A DNA stretch of 64,000 bases from Thermophagus xiamenensis (GTDB taxonomy: Bacteria; Bacteroidota; Bacteroidia; Bacteroidales; Marinilabiliaceae), in assembly GCF_900112795.1 (NCBI RefSeq), contig NZ_FONA01000010.1, positions 1 through 64,000 of the forward strand, read 5' to 3'. Each line of letters starts with the position of its first letter. Position 1 is the first letter of the stretch. Of this stretch, positions 35,346-44,587 are shown in pieces. Under the pieces are notes generated by a model. The model was not told where the DNA came from, made no database searches, and was given only the letters and a program-made list of their open reading frames with translations. Made by a program: the position numbers and the translations under genes.

Positions 35346-35363
35346 CCATAATTGAGTGAATTG

Positions 35364-36557
35364 TTACAGTTCAATATCCACATCGTGTAATTCATTCCAT
35401 GGCAGCCCGCGTTTATTCAATTCTTCCATGAATGGGTCAGGGTCGAACTCTTCCACATTGAATACGCCCGGAGCTTTCCATTTTCCTGTCAGGTACATCA
35501 TGGCTCCAATGGTGGCAGGCACACCCGTGGTATAGCTTACCGCCTGGGTACCGGTCTCTTTATAGGCAACCTGGTGGTCGCAGTTGTTATAGATATAATA
35601 GGTTTTTTCCTTTCCGTCTTTAATGCCTCTGATACGGCATCCGATAGAGGTTTTGCCTTTGTAATTTTCACCCAGTTCTCCGGGATTGGGTAGTACCGCC
35701 TTTAAAAATTCTATGGGAACAATATCAACCCCTTTGAATTTAACGGGATCGATTCGGGCCATCCCGATGTTTTGAATCACCCTCAGATGGGTTAGATATT
35801 CTTCCCCGAAAGTCATCCAGAAACGTGCGCGTTTTATCGTCGGAAAATTCTTTACTAACGATTCCAATTCCTCATGATATATTAGGTACGATTCTCTGGA
35901 ACCTATTTCAGGATAGGTTAGTGGTTTATGAATCTCATGAGGTTCTGTGGTAACCCATTGTCCATTTTCCCAGTATTTTCCTTTTTGCGTCACTTCCCGA
36001 ATATTTATTTCCGGATTAAAATTGGTTGCAAACGGTTTCCCATGGTCACCGGCATTACAATCGACTATATCCAGATAATGAATTTCGTCAAAGTGATGTT
36101 TGGCGGCATAGGCCGTAAATATCGATGTTACACCCGGGTCAAAACCACAACCCAGAATGGCGGTTATCCCAGCATCCTTATAGCGGTCGTGGTAAGCCCA
36201 TTGCCATTTGTATTCAAATTTTGCTTCGTCTTTGGGTTCATAATTGGCCGTATCCAAATAAGCAACACCCGTTTCTAAACAGGCATCCATTATCGTCAGG
36301 TCCTGGTAGGGTAGAGCAACATTTACCACGATGTCCGGTTTGAACGAATTGATTAACTCTACCAATTCTGGTACCTTGTCTGCATCTACTTGAGCCGTCT
36401 GAATGCGATTCCCACCAATTTTTTGGGCGATGGCATCACACTTACTTTTGGTTCGGCTGGCAAGCATGATCTCCGTAAATACTTCCGGCATTGAGGCCAT
36501 TTTGTGGGCGACAACGGTACCAACACCGCCTGCGCCGATAATCATTACTTTGCTCAT
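35364..36557 (-). CDS. Saccharopine-dehydrogenase-like carboxynorspermidine synthase
   Basis: 397 residues. An N-terminal Rossmann fold binds NADPH (VMIIGAGGVGTVVAHKMA, with LASRTKSKCDAIA). The middle (NVALPYQDLTIMDACLETGVAYLDTANYEP) and the catalytic domain match the saccharopine dehydrogenase family branch that condenses aspartate semialdehyde with a diamine to form carboxy(nor)spermidine. The presence of nspC in the same window supports this role over true saccharopine metabolism, though the two genes are about 10 kb apart. The 23-bp hairpin array begins 18 bp beyond its stop codon. Confidence 0.87.
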   Translation of the reverse strand: MSKVMIIGAGGVGTVVAHKMASMPEVFTEIMLASRTKSKCDAIAQKIGGNRIQTAQVDADKVPELVELINSFKPDIVVNVALPYQDLTIMDACLETGVAYLDTANYEPKDEAKFEYKWQWAYHDRYKDAGITAILGCGFDPGVTSIFTAYAAKHHFDEIHYLDIVDCNAGDHGKPFATNFNPEINIREVTQKGKYWENGQWVTTEPHEIHKPLTYPEIGSRESYLIYHEELESLVKNFPTIKRARFWMTFGEEYLTHLRVIQNIGMARIDPVKFKGVDIVPIEFLKAVLPNPGELGENYKGKTSIGCRIRGIKDGKEKTYYIYNNCDHQVAYKETGTQAVSYTTGVPATIGAMMYLTGKWKAPGVFNVEEFDPDPFMEELNKRGLPWNELHDVDIEL

Positions 36558-36870
36558 TTTTCCTAAGTTTTAATTAATTCAGATACTAATTTCTTCCGGC
36601 ATGTCGTTAGGTCGGATTGGTAAAATTAAGCCGGGGGTATACCATTTAGTCATTGCTGATTTTTGGTGTTGCAAAGAAATACTTTTTTTGCATTTTCTGT
36701 GATGGTGTTTTGTCAAATTTCCCCGAAATTTTTGAAAAAAACAATTGAGATGGCCAATCAACTAGTGCAAAGGGCATAGTGCTTGGAGATAGAAAGACTG
36801 TATCGGGCTTGACAATTAAGGTTTTTTACAAAGAAACGAGCATGGCGACTTTTGCCGCAAAAGTACATAT

Positions 36871-36903
36871 ATAAAAGACAAAGGCAGAAGTGCACAGGCA
36901 GAA
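36871..36903. repeat. Dispersed element, copy 2 (upstream of the synthase gene)
   Basis: It reads ATAAAAGACAAAGG then CAGAAGTGCACAGGC, corresponding to 25297-25330. It lies 314 bp upstream of the carboxynorspermidine-synthase-type gene, as copy 1 lies 220 bp upstream of nspC. Confidence 0.6.
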
Positions 36904-36904
36904 A

Positions 36905-36942
36905 AGGCCGATAGGCCATTAGGTCAATAGGCCAATAGGTTA
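36905..36942. repeat. 8-bp tandem repeat, ATAGGCCA type
   Basis: About five imperfect units of (A)ATAGGCCA / TTAGGTCA / ATAGGTTA in a row. Confidence 0.8.
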
Positions 36943-37000
36943 TTTTGTTGTTAAATGATGAGATTGAATGGCTTGAAGAGTTTGGTAAGATAGACAATTA

Positions 37001-37039
37001 ACTAACCACTAATGACTATTGACTAACCACTAACGACTA
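37001..37039. repeat. 18-bp direct repeat ACTAACCACTAANGACTA
   Basis: Two copies (37001-37018 and 37022-37039) differ at one base and are offset by 21 bp. In style it resembles the ATCTAAC repeat before the PII-like gene. Confidence 0.85.
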
Positions 37040-37337
37040 CTCATAAGAAGCAATATATCAATAAAGTAAGTAAATTTTATACTGATGAAAAGTGTATAAA
37101 GATCTGTAAGCCAGGTTCAATCCAACTAAAACTTAGTTTTATTTTGTACGGATTCAAATAATTGGTTGATGTAGCAAGGGTGGTGATACTGTCGAATAAT
37201 TTTAGACGGAAAGGTTATTTTGCTGTATGGTGGATAGATGATTGCATTTATTTTGTCGATCACGATTTCATAACTAATGATTTTAAATCCATAACTCAAA
37301 AGCCTAAATACAAAACCCAAAACATTTTACAAATAAT

Positions 37338-37369
37338 CTGCAAGCCTAAAGCAGAAACACTTATATTTG
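37338..37369 (+). promoter_or_regulatory. Candidate promoter of the nuclease-like gene
   Basis: TATATTTG (37362-37369) matches TAnnTTTG exactly, with CTG in place of TTG 21 bp upstream. The predicted leader is about 20 nt. Confidence 0.45.
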
Positions 37370-37397
37370 TGGACTTCACTTTTTTATTGTAAACAAC

Positions 37398-38432
37398 ATG
37401 AAGTACTTGAAAAATCTGCTTTGGTTAGTTGGCATTCTATTTTTGATGCTGCCCATTGGTTGTCGTTCCATTCATTCACCTAAGATGGTGGCTTTCTATA
37501 ATGTGGAAAATTTATTTGATACCATTGATACGCCCGGTGTCAACGATTCGGAGTTTACTCCGGAAAGTAAAAAAGTATGGAATACAGGTCGCTATCACCG
37601 AAAGCTGGAAAATATTTCTTCTGTCATTGCAGAACTGGGGCGGGAAGCACAAGTGGAAGCCCCCGCAGTTATGGGGTTGGCTGAGGTGGAAAACAAAAGG
37701 GTGGTGGAAGATTTGGTTTCATCAATACCTTTAGAAAGATTCAATTACAGGATTATTCATAAAGACTCGCCGGATAAACGTGGCATTGATGTAGCGTTGA
37801 TCTACCGTCCCGGTTATTTTAAGCCCAAACATACGCGGTTTGTTCCCCTACATATTCAAGACGAAGAAGGTGAACCAATTCCTACACGCGATATTCTGGT
37901 GGCTTCAGGAAAATTTGCTGGTAAGAAGCTTCACTTTATTGTTTGTCACTGGCCGTCACGCTACGGAGGCCAGGAACGGAGTATCCCTCTGAGAGTTGCA
38001 GCGGCTGAGGTGACCCGGTCTATTGTCGACTCTCTTAGAACGGAAGACCCTGCTTCCTGCATTGTGGTGATGGGTGACCTTAATGATGATCCCATCGATA
38101 CATCGGTAAAAGATTATTTAAAGGCGGGTCTTTTCCCTCAGCCGGCTCAAAGCGACAGTCTCTATAACGCTACGGCTTCCATATTCCTGAAAGGCCGGGG
38201 AACCCTCTGTTATCGTGGAAAGTGGAATCTTTTTGACCAGTTTATCCTTTCGCCTAACTTCCTTTCGTCAAGAAAAGGAAATCTGCAGTTGATTGAAACC
38301 GGCATCTTTAACAAACCTTTCTTGTGGCAACAGGATGGCGACTACCGGGGATACCCTTTTCGGACCTTTGTGGGTAATTGGTATCATGGTGGCTATAGCG
38401 ACCATTTCCCGTCCTATATCATTGTTCAATAG
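37398..38432 (+). CDS. Endonuclease/exonuclease/phosphatase-family lipoprotein
   Basis: 344 residues. The signal peptide ends in a lipobox-like LPIGC, so it is probably an outer-membrane or periplasmic lipoprotein. The DNase I-like fold is shown by the motif series FYNVENLFD (metal Asn), GLAEVEN (metal Glu), SPDKRGIDVALIYRP, CHWPSR (catalytic His), MGDLNDDP (Asp and Asn) and C-terminal SDHFP. Family members cleave nucleic acids, phosphoinositides or sphingomyelin. The ENLFD subtype in Bacteroidetes is usually annotated simply as endonuclease-like. The substrate is not determined. It stands alone. Confidence 0.88.
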   Translation: MKYLKNLLWLVGILFLMLPIGCRSIHSPKMVAFYNVENLFDTIDTPGVNDSEFTPESKKVWNTGRYHRKLENISSVIAELGREAQVEAPAVMGLAEVENKRVVEDLVSSIPLERFNYRIIHKDSPDKRGIDVALIYRPGYFKPKHTRFVPLHIQDEEGEPIPTRDILVASGKFAGKKLHFIVCHWPSRYGGQERSIPLRVAAAEVTRSIVDSLRTEDPASCIVVMGDLNDDPIDTSVKDYLKAGLFPQPAQSDSLYNATASIFLKGRGTLCYRGKWNLFDQFILSPNFLSSRKGNLQLIETGIFNKPFLWQQDGDYRGYPFRTFVGNWYHGGYSDHFPSYIIVQ

Positions 38433-38591
38433 ATTGTTTTGGTTGCTGGGTGATGATTCCCCGGGTGGGAAGATTACATTCTTCCAACATTATTGGCTGC
38501 CAATAACTTTCATTTTATGCGAACTCTTATTGATACGGCATTGCGCAGAAAGTTCGTCTTTAGTTTTTGTAGTGAGATGCCAAAGATGATG

Positions 38592-39098
38592 CTAATATTC
38601 AATTCCCTCTCTCGAAGTTAATCCCTTTTTGAAATAGTGTTTGATTTCTTTCATCTCCGTAACCAGGTCGGCCCTGTCTATAAGTTCCTGCCTTGCATAC
38701 CTTCCGGTGATAACCACTTCGGTATCGGTTGGGACAAAATCTAAAAAAGCCAGAATTTCTTCTACGGTTAAAAGGTTATATTTAATGGCAATATTAAGTT
38801 CATCCATGATGATGAGCTGATACTCACCTGAGAGGGCAACTCTTTTAAGCTTTTCCAGTCCATTTTTTGCGGCTTCGTGGTCTTCGGGCAGCGGTTCCCG
38901 GCCAAAGAAACAGCCTCGCCCAAACAACTCATGCTCAATTTGTGGTATTTGCCGGCGGATTAACGCTACCTCATTATAGGCCATATCTTTTACAAACTGA
39001 CCGAAAAATATCCTCTTGCCGGCACCTGCAGCTCTGATAGCCAATCCAATGGCTGCCGTGGTCTTCCCTTTTCCGTTACCTGTGTATATATGTATCAT
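38592..39098 (-). CDS. cobO: Cob(I)yrinic acid a,c-diamide adenosyltransferase
   Basis: 168-residue CobA/CobO/BtuR-type ATP:corrinoid adenosyltransferase, making the cobalt-carbon bond of adenosylcobalamin. The modified P-loop GNGKGKTT is at residues 7-14. IIMDELNIAIKYNLL and the VVITGRYARQELIDRADLVTEM segment are also typical. The usual N-terminal extension of CobA is absent, giving a shorter protein. Other cobalamin genes are absent nearby, so it may serve salvage. A TATTTTTG box ends a few bases before the ATG, which would give a leaderless or nearly leaderless mRNA. Confidence 0.92.
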   Translation of the reverse strand: MIHIYTGNGKGKTTAAIGLAIRAAGAGKRIFFGQFVKDMAYNEVALIRRQIPQIEHELFGRGCFFGREPLPEDHEAAKNGLEKLKRVALSGEYQLIIMDELNIAIKYNLLTVEEILAFLDFVPTDTEVVITGRYARQELIDRADLVTEMKEIKHYFKKGLTSREGIEY

Positions 39099-39102
39099 AC
39101 CA

Positions 39103-39110
39103 CAAAAATA
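39103..39110 (-). promoter_or_regulatory. Candidate -7 box directly before cobO
   Basis: The minus strand reads TATTTTTG followed by TGGTATG, where ATG is the cobO start. If used, transcription would begin at or next to the start codon. No -33 element was found at the usual distance. Confidence 0.3.
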
Positions 39111-39259
39111 GTATATACTTCGATTTGTTTAATATTTTTCTGTCGCAACAAATAAACATTTATTTTTATGCATAAAAAGTATCGTTAACTTATTGCTCCA
39201 AATAAAATCGGCTTGACCAAAAATATTTTTTTTGTTAAAGCTTTTTAAACTTTGTAGTT

Positions 39260-40375
39260 ATGCCTAAAATCTTTTCCCTTTTTGCAATTCTTTTGCTTTT
39301 TAGCTGTAATGGTTCTGACGAAAAAATTCCGGTCCATGCTTGGCTTAGTGGACCAGGAAAGGCCACCAATCAGGAAATATTAGATTATTTTGTTGAGCTA
39401 AAAAATAAAGGTATTGATGCTTTAATGTATAGTGCCGGTCATGATCCTGCTACATATGAACGGGTGGGCAAATTGGCTCATCAGGCCGGTTTGGAATTTC
39501 ATGCCTGGATTCCTGCCATGGTTCAACGATATTCCCAAAAGTTAGATTCATCCTGGTATGCCATTAATGGCGAAGGGAAATCTGCCCTTACCCATCCTGC
39601 TTATGTCTCTTATTACACTTTTTTATGTCCAAATAGGGAAGGGGTATATCATTTCCTTGAGGACTTATACGTTAGTATCGCTAGAGTGAAAGAGGTGGAT
39701 GGAATCCATCTGGATTATATCCGATTCCCTGATGTTATTCTGGCTCGCGGTCTTTGGGATAAGTATGGTTTGGTAATGGATAGGGAATATCCTGCTTTCG
39801 ATTATTGTTATTGCGATTCATGTGTGGCTGATTTTGAAAAACTTTCAGGCATCAATATCCGTCAGGTGGACGACCCTTCAACCGTGCAAGAGTGGAAACA
39901 GTTTCGGTATGACTTGATTACCTCTATAGTTAATCGATTGGCCAAGGCCGTCCATAGAGAAGGCAAAGAGATTTCGGCCGCTGTCTTCCCTGGTCCGGCA
40001 TCCGTCGCTAAGAAAATTGTTAGGCAAGAATGGGATAAATGGAATATCGATGCTTTCTGTCCCATGAACTATAACGATTTTTATCTGGAAGAGCCTCAGT
40101 GGATCGGTGACGTAACGCGTGAAGGTGTGAAGGCATTAAATGGGAAAGGACCTCTTTACAGCGGGTTGTTTATTTGTCCTAATCCCGACAAAAAAATGAA
40201 TGAAAAGGATCCCGAAAACCATGGACTTACCCCCGAACAGTTGGAAGTGGCAATTAAGGCTTCTATGGATAACGGGGCCAATGGCATTTGCCTATTCACA
40301 CCCGCCCGTATGACCCAGGAACATTGGGAGGTGTTTTCTAAAATGATATACAATTATCATAAATTCAATAAGTAA
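39260..40375 (+). CDS. Glycosyl-hydrolase-like (GHL10) lipoprotein
   Basis: 371 residues. The signal peptide ends with a lipobox (LLLFSC). The TIM-barrel glycosidase-like family is recognised by GIDALMYSAGHD, the LEFHAWIPAMV strand and DGIHLDYIRFPD (the hallmark of the GHL10 family), with SAAVFPGP and DAFCPMNYNDFY later. An unusual cysteine group, YCYCDSCVADF, sits after the signature as in some relatives. It is probably a surface- or periplasm-anchored glycan hydrolase of unknown specificity. It lies just before the glycan-degradation island but is separated from it by about 500 bp. Confidence 0.82.
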   Translation: MPKIFSLFAILLLFSCNGSDEKIPVHAWLSGPGKATNQEILDYFVELKNKGIDALMYSAGHDPATYERVGKLAHQAGLEFHAWIPAMVQRYSQKLDSSWYAINGEGKSALTHPAYVSYYTFLCPNREGVYHFLEDLYVSIARVKEVDGIHLDYIRFPDVILARGLWDKYGLVMDREYPAFDYCYCDSCVADFEKLSGINIRQVDDPSTVQEWKQFRYDLITSIVNRLAKAVHREGKEISAAVFPGPASVAKKIVRQEWDKWNIDAFCPMNYNDFYLEEPQWIGDVTREGVKALNGKGPLYSGLFICPNPDKKMNEKDPENHGLTPEQLEVAIKASMDNGANGICLFTPARMTQEHWEVFSKMIYNYHKFNK

Positions 40376-40872
40376 AGGGTAATTAACTTAGAACTTGCTA
40401 ATTCCTTTTATCTAACCTTTTGGCTTAAATTTTAGAGTAGATACAGAGACCTTTTTAGCGATTAAAAACTGGTTGGACTACGGTTCAATGTCAAAAACAA
40501 TAATCAATGTCAATAAAATCAAACAAATAAAACCACTTATAATTGTTTTTGTAATACCTCCCCTGGTCACTGTGATGTAGATCATAGCTAATATTTTGTA
40601 GACTGAAGTAAAGATAATTTCGACCGAAGCTATAATAATTAAATCTGAAGCAATTATAATGTAACTAAAAGCAAGAATATTGTAAATAGAAGAAATAGCA
40701 ATGGTGTTAGAAGCAATATTTGGTTGGTAAAAGCAACCTCATTAATTTTAGGGAGGGAATGTTCGGTTAAACAATTGCAGCTGATGAGCAAAAGTATGCA
40801 ACTCTGGCAAAACTTACGTAGTTATGGGGATAGGAGATAGGAAATCTTAATTTCGTAGTCTAAGTCTGGTGA
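40376..40872. other. 497-bp intergenic region, possible membrane-protein remnant
   Basis: No gene is supported. On the minus strand a frame lacking a normal start runs from about 40742 to 40478 and encodes strongly hydrophobic sequence (SGFICLILLTLIIVFDIEP at its end; the only ATG, 40585, gives 35 codons). It may be a remnant linked to the rearranged gene upstream (40873-41625), or chance in AT-rich DNA. Confidence 0.4.
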
Positions 40873-41625
40873 TTAAATCAATGCACGAAATAGTTTAACA
40901 GGACGATTTCTAAACTTTGGCTTTAATTTTTTTACCATTTTACCCGCATTTTTGATCCCTTTTTTATACCCGCCAATCAATGGGAATGCATAAATCTTTA
41001 GTTGGTTGTTGGCTTTGTCAATATAAATCGCGGCGCCTGAATTATTTTTAAATATTCTGATTTTGTCTCTAACTTTAATGGTTGTATTGCTTTTATAAGT
41101 GACTATAAAATCGTTTTCTAAAGACTTTATAAAGCGAGCAATATCAAATTTTTCAGCATTAATGTTTTCTTTCTCTTCAATATGCCCAAATCGTTTTTCA
41201 AGCGGCAAGTCCGACTCTAAAAAGGAAAGTTTAGGTTTAATGGTGTGATATAATACCAGCCCTTGAAAGAATGTAAAGGCAGTTGTAATAATTAGAGATT
41301 CTATGGCTAAGTCAATGACCTTTATCCATTCATTATAAATTAAAAAATGAAATAATAATTTTATAGGTGCATATACAACTATACTGTCTGAATAATGATA
41401 GCCCGAACACCAGTCCCAACCTTTCACATAGTTTGTAGGTCCCGGTTGCACAGCACCAAACGGAACATTGGCTCCCCAAAAAACATGTCCATGGTATCCT
41501 GTTCCTATGTATGGGTCAACATATTGCGTAAGATCTGGCTGAGGTATTGTTTGTTCTGCCTTAGAACATGATAATAATACGGCTGGCAATAATAGTAAAA
41601 TAAGAACTTTTGTTAGTTTTTGCAT
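40873..41625 (-). pseudogene. Truncated GH92 mannosidase fused in frame to a foreign membrane segment
   Basis: The frame encodes 250 residues made of two unrelated parts. Residues 1 to about 83 are the start of a GH92 alpha-mannosidase lipoprotein: a lipobox (VLLSC), then YVDPYIGTGYHGHVFWGA, VPFGAVQPGP, and WDWCSGYHYSDSIV. In GH92 enzymes a GFSHTHLSG-type motif should follow. The sequence instead changes to YAPIKLLFHFLIYNE, one or two membrane segments and a charged 120-residue domain of no recognised family. All GH92 catalytic regions are missing, so the enzyme is dead. The clean in-frame junction (near 41376) points to a deletion or insertion. It follows the GH3 gene by 60 bp. Confidence 0.75.
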
Positions 41626-41685
41626 GGCCTTTATGTTTTTGGACGATATAATATTGCTTGAAATAAACGGATTTATTTTTGTGAA

Positions 41686-43848
41686 CTAATTCACTTTAAA
41701 GGAATACTCTAACTTTGGTACCAGTGCATTTTGAGATACCTGAATCTTATATTTTCCTTTGTATAACTTCCATCTGTTATTTTTTGAATCCCATTTTTTT
41801 AAATTTTTAACCGGTATTTGTATATCTGTGTTTTGGGTTTGTCCGGCCTTAATATGTATTCGACTGAAACCTTTAAGTTCTCGTAGTGGCATTCTTTCTA
41901 TATCAGGGTATACAATGTAGACCTGTATCACTTCGTCGGCATCCATAGTCCCCGTGTTTGTAACTGCAATATTTACCGATATAATATCGTCTTCAGAAAC
42001 TTTTGTGGATGGTTTAGATAGCCATTCATAATGGAATGACGTATAGCTAAGTCCATATCCAAATGGATATAATACATCACCTTGAAAATATCGGTATGTC
42101 CGGTTGGTCATATTATAATCGTGGTAAGGTGGCAAATCCTTTATGTCTTTATAAAAGGTTATGGGCAGACGGCCTGAAGGGGATACTTCCCCAAAAATTA
42201 AATCGGCCAGTGCGGTACCGCCCTGTTCGCCAGGATACCAGGCATATATTATGGCATCGGCATATGGCTCTATGGCTGATATATCCAGTGCACTACCTCC
42301 CGTAACCACTGCAATGACGGGATGATTATGACTTTCTCTTAATTTTTTTAGATATATTTCGTGGGAACGTGGCATCCTAAGGTCTTTTTTGTCGCCACCC
42401 CAATTTGAGAGAAAAGCATCGCCGTGTTCTCCTTCCAACAAAGGACTTAATCCAATTACGGCAATGGTTACATCCGTGAAACCTGCGGCCCATATCCCCC
42501 CAAAATGTGACGTGTCAGCAAAACTGCACCCATAATCATATTGTACCGACATTCCCGGGCCTCCGGCCTTCACCAACCCTTCCACAAAGGTTACCATATT
42601 GCCCGACAGGCCGTGATAATTTCCTGTTAGGGCACTTATTGATGCGGCATTTTCTCCCACCACCATTATTGAACTTATTGTATCCTTTTTCAAGGGTAGA
42701 ATACCGTCATTTTTGAGTAATACCATGCTTTTTTCTGCAGCTTCTTTGGCAAGGGAAATATGGTATGAATTGTTTACACTGTCAATCCCGTAATGGCGAT
42801 AAGGTGAATGTGAAGGATCATCGTAAAATCCAAGCTTTAATTGTGTTTGTAGGGTAGGTAGTAGGGCACTATCAACTTGTTCAAGAGTAAGTAATCTTTT
42901 TTCGATGGCATCCTGAACATCTTCCTGAAGGATATTGGCACAATCAAGATTAACACCCGCTTTTACTGCCGCAGCAGCTACCTCTACCCGGGTGGGAATG
43001 GTTTTGTGCCGTAACCAAATATCATCCAACGCCCAGCAATCGGTTACCACCTGTCCTTTAAAGCCCCACTCATCGCGGAGTATATCTTGTAACAGTGTTT
43101 TGCCTGTGCAGCAGGGCTCACCATTTACTCTGTTATACGCGCACATGATGGTCGTGACACCATTTTCTACTAATGCTTTAAATGCCGGCAAATAGGTTTC
43201 TCTAAGGTCCTTCTCGTCAACAACAGCATTGAAATGGTGCCGGTCGGCTTCAGGTCCACTGTGTACGGCAAAGTGTTTGGCGCCGGCAGCTGTTTTAAGT
43301 CGGCGTTCGGGCTCAGATCCTTGTAACCCTTTTACAAAAGCTTTACCCATGGATGCCGTTAGAAATGGATCTTCCCCATATGTTTCCTGTCCACGCCCCC
43401 ATCGGGGATCCCGGAAAATATTGATATTAGGTGTCCAGAAGGTGATGCCTAAATATTGATTCTGAAAGCCTTTGGAACGGTTTATATTGTATTTGCTCCT
43501 GGCCTCTGTTGATATGGCATCCGCAATTCTATAAACCAGCGTGGTGTCAAATGTGGCGGCCAGCGCAATGGCTTGAGGAAATACGGTGGCTTCCCCAGCC
43601 CTGGCAACGCCATGCAGGGCTTCGTTCCACCAGTTGTAGGCAGGAATTTGCAGCCGTTCAACTGGCGGATTGTTGTAGCCTAGCAATGAAATTTTTTCCT
43701 TTAATGTTAACTCACTTAATAGGGCTTTGGCCCTGGTTTCAATATCTAAAGCTTCATCCCTGAAATTTGTTGATTGACCTTGAAGCTCAACAACTGCAGT
43801 GCACTGTAGTAATAAAATTATTAAAACTAAATTTATTGCCTTTTCCAT
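41686..43848 (-). CDS. GH3 glycosidase, beta-xylosidase-like
   Basis: 720 residues with a signal peptide (a cysteine at residue 16 might make it a lipoprotein, but the context is not a strong lipobox). The GH3 layout is complete: a TIM-barrel domain with PAYNWWNEALHGVAR, DPRWGRGQETYGEDP and KHFAVHSGPEADR, the nucleophile Asp in VTDCWALDDI near residue 270, an alpha/beta sandwich (MVVGENAASISALTGNYHG), and a C-terminal fibronectin-like domain. The NWWNEALHGVA signature is typical of the beta-xylosidase branch. Specificity for xylose over glucose is inference. It is the second gene after cutC (25 bp gap). Confidence 0.9.
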   Translation of the reverse strand: MEKAINLVLIILLLQCTAVVELQGQSTNFRDEALDIETRAKALLSELTLKEKISLLGYNNPPVERLQIPAYNWWNEALHGVARAGEATVFPQAIALAATFDTTLVYRIADAISTEARSKYNINRSKGFQNQYLGITFWTPNINIFRDPRWGRGQETYGEDPFLTASMGKAFVKGLQGSEPERRLKTAAGAKHFAVHSGPEADRHHFNAVVDEKDLRETYLPAFKALVENGVTTIMCAYNRVNGEPCCTGKTLLQDILRDEWGFKGQVVTDCWALDDIWLRHKTIPTRVEVAAAAVKAGVNLDCANILQEDVQDAIEKRLLTLEQVDSALLPTLQTQLKLGFYDDPSHSPYRHYGIDSVNNSYHISLAKEAAEKSMVLLKNDGILPLKKDTISSIMVVGENAASISALTGNYHGLSGNMVTFVEGLVKAGGPGMSVQYDYGCSFADTSHFGGIWAAGFTDVTIAVIGLSPLLEGEHGDAFLSNWGGDKKDLRMPRSHEIYLKKLRESHNHPVIAVVTGGSALDISAIEPYADAIIYAWYPGEQGGTALADLIFGEVSPSGRLPITFYKDIKDLPPYHDYNMTNRTYRYFQGDVLYPFGYGLSYTSFHYEWLSKPSTKVSEDDIISVNIAVTNTGTMDADEVIQVYIVYPDIERMPLRELKGFSRIHIKAGQTQNTDIQIPVKNLKKWDSKNNRWKLYKGKYKIQVSQNALVPKLEYSFKVN

Positions 43849-43873
43849 AGCCTATTAACTAATAGTGGTATAC

Positions 43874-44587
43874 TTAAAAAGTGTCCAGAATTTTTCTCAT
43901 TTTAATAATTTGTTCTTCATTACAACTAAGCTGATTTCCAAAGCCCAAAAAATCCATCTTGGGATCTTCATTGGGTATTGTAGTTCTGACGGATGCATGA
44001 ATCTCTTGAACTCCTGTTTGTTCTACTATGCTTTTTACATTTTCGGGATTTATTCCTGAACCAGCCATTATAGATATCTTGTTGCCGGCTATTTTAACAA
44101 GTTTTTTCAAAAGAGGAAGAGCTTGCGTTGCTCTGTTCGCCTGGCCTGATGTCAGAATTCGATGACATCCGGACTCTATTATCGAAATAAGTGCTTTTTG
44201 TGGATCCGGGGTGACGTCAAAAGCACGGATAAAGGTTACTTCTAACGGTTCTGCCAAAATTACCAATTCCTTTAGGCGCTTTTCATCAACTGTATGGTCT
44301 CGGTTAAGAATGCCGGTGGCTATTCCATCACATCCACTTTCTTTAGCAAATCTTATGTCTTCTTTCATTATTTCGAATTCAGCGTCACTATAACAAAAGT
44401 TCCCTCCTCTTGGTCGAATAATAGGGAATATTTTCAGATTGCTAATTTTTCTGGCCGCTTTGATTAAGCCTATATTGGGGGTAGTTCCACCATCGGCCGG
44501 ATTGGCACATAATTCTATTCTATCAGCACCTGACTGAGATGCTTTTATGGCTGCTTCGAGAGAAAAAACGCATATTTCCAGTTGCAT
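43874..44587 (-). CDS. cutC: CutC family protein
   Basis: 237-residue TIM-barrel protein. Family features: LEICVFSLEAAIKASQSGADRIELCANPADGGTTPN at the start, IRPRGGNFCYSDAEFEIM, THIRAFD-like VTFIRAFDVTPDP, and MAGSGINPENV near the end. CutC was named for copper homeostasis, but in Bacteroidetes it is often found with glycosidase genes, and its real activity is unclear. Here it is the first gene of a minus-strand row with GH3 and the broken GH92, and it lacks a signal peptide, so it acts in the cytoplasm. Confidence 0.92.
   Translation of the reverse strand: MQLEICVFSLEAAIKASQSGADRIELCANPADGGTTPNIGLIKAARKISNLKIFPIIRPRGGNFCYSDAEFEIMKEDIRFAKESGCDGIATGILNRDHTVDEKRLKELVILAEPLEVTFIRAFDVTPDPQKALISIIESGCHRILTSGQANRATQALPLLKKLVKIAGNKISIMAGSGINPENVKSIVEQTGVQEIHASVRTTIPNEDPKMDFLGFGNQLSCNEEQIIKMRKILDTF

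Larger units (their letters stand above)
36558..37397. other. 840-bp repeat-rich intergenic region
   Basis: No gene is supported on either strand. It contains copy 2 of the dispersed element (36871-36903), an 8-bp tandem repeat (36905-36942), an 18-bp direct repeat (37001-37039) and, near the right end, a candidate promoter of the nuclease-like gene. Possible remnants of coding sequence around 37140-37260 have no sustained frame. Confidence 0.6.

Noticed and set aside
34965-35359. Three overlapping forward frames through the 23-bp array (repeating FPLPRES / SLYRGK / FTEGK phrases)
   Set aside because: They are a by-product of a repeat whose length is not a multiple of three and which has no stop in any frame. 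There is no ribosome-binding site and no domain.
40478-40742. Minus-strand hydrophobic frame in the 40376-40872 gap
   Set aside because: It has no start codon for most of its length, and AT-rich quasi-repeats can produce such Ile/Leu-rich frames. Noted only as a possible remnant.
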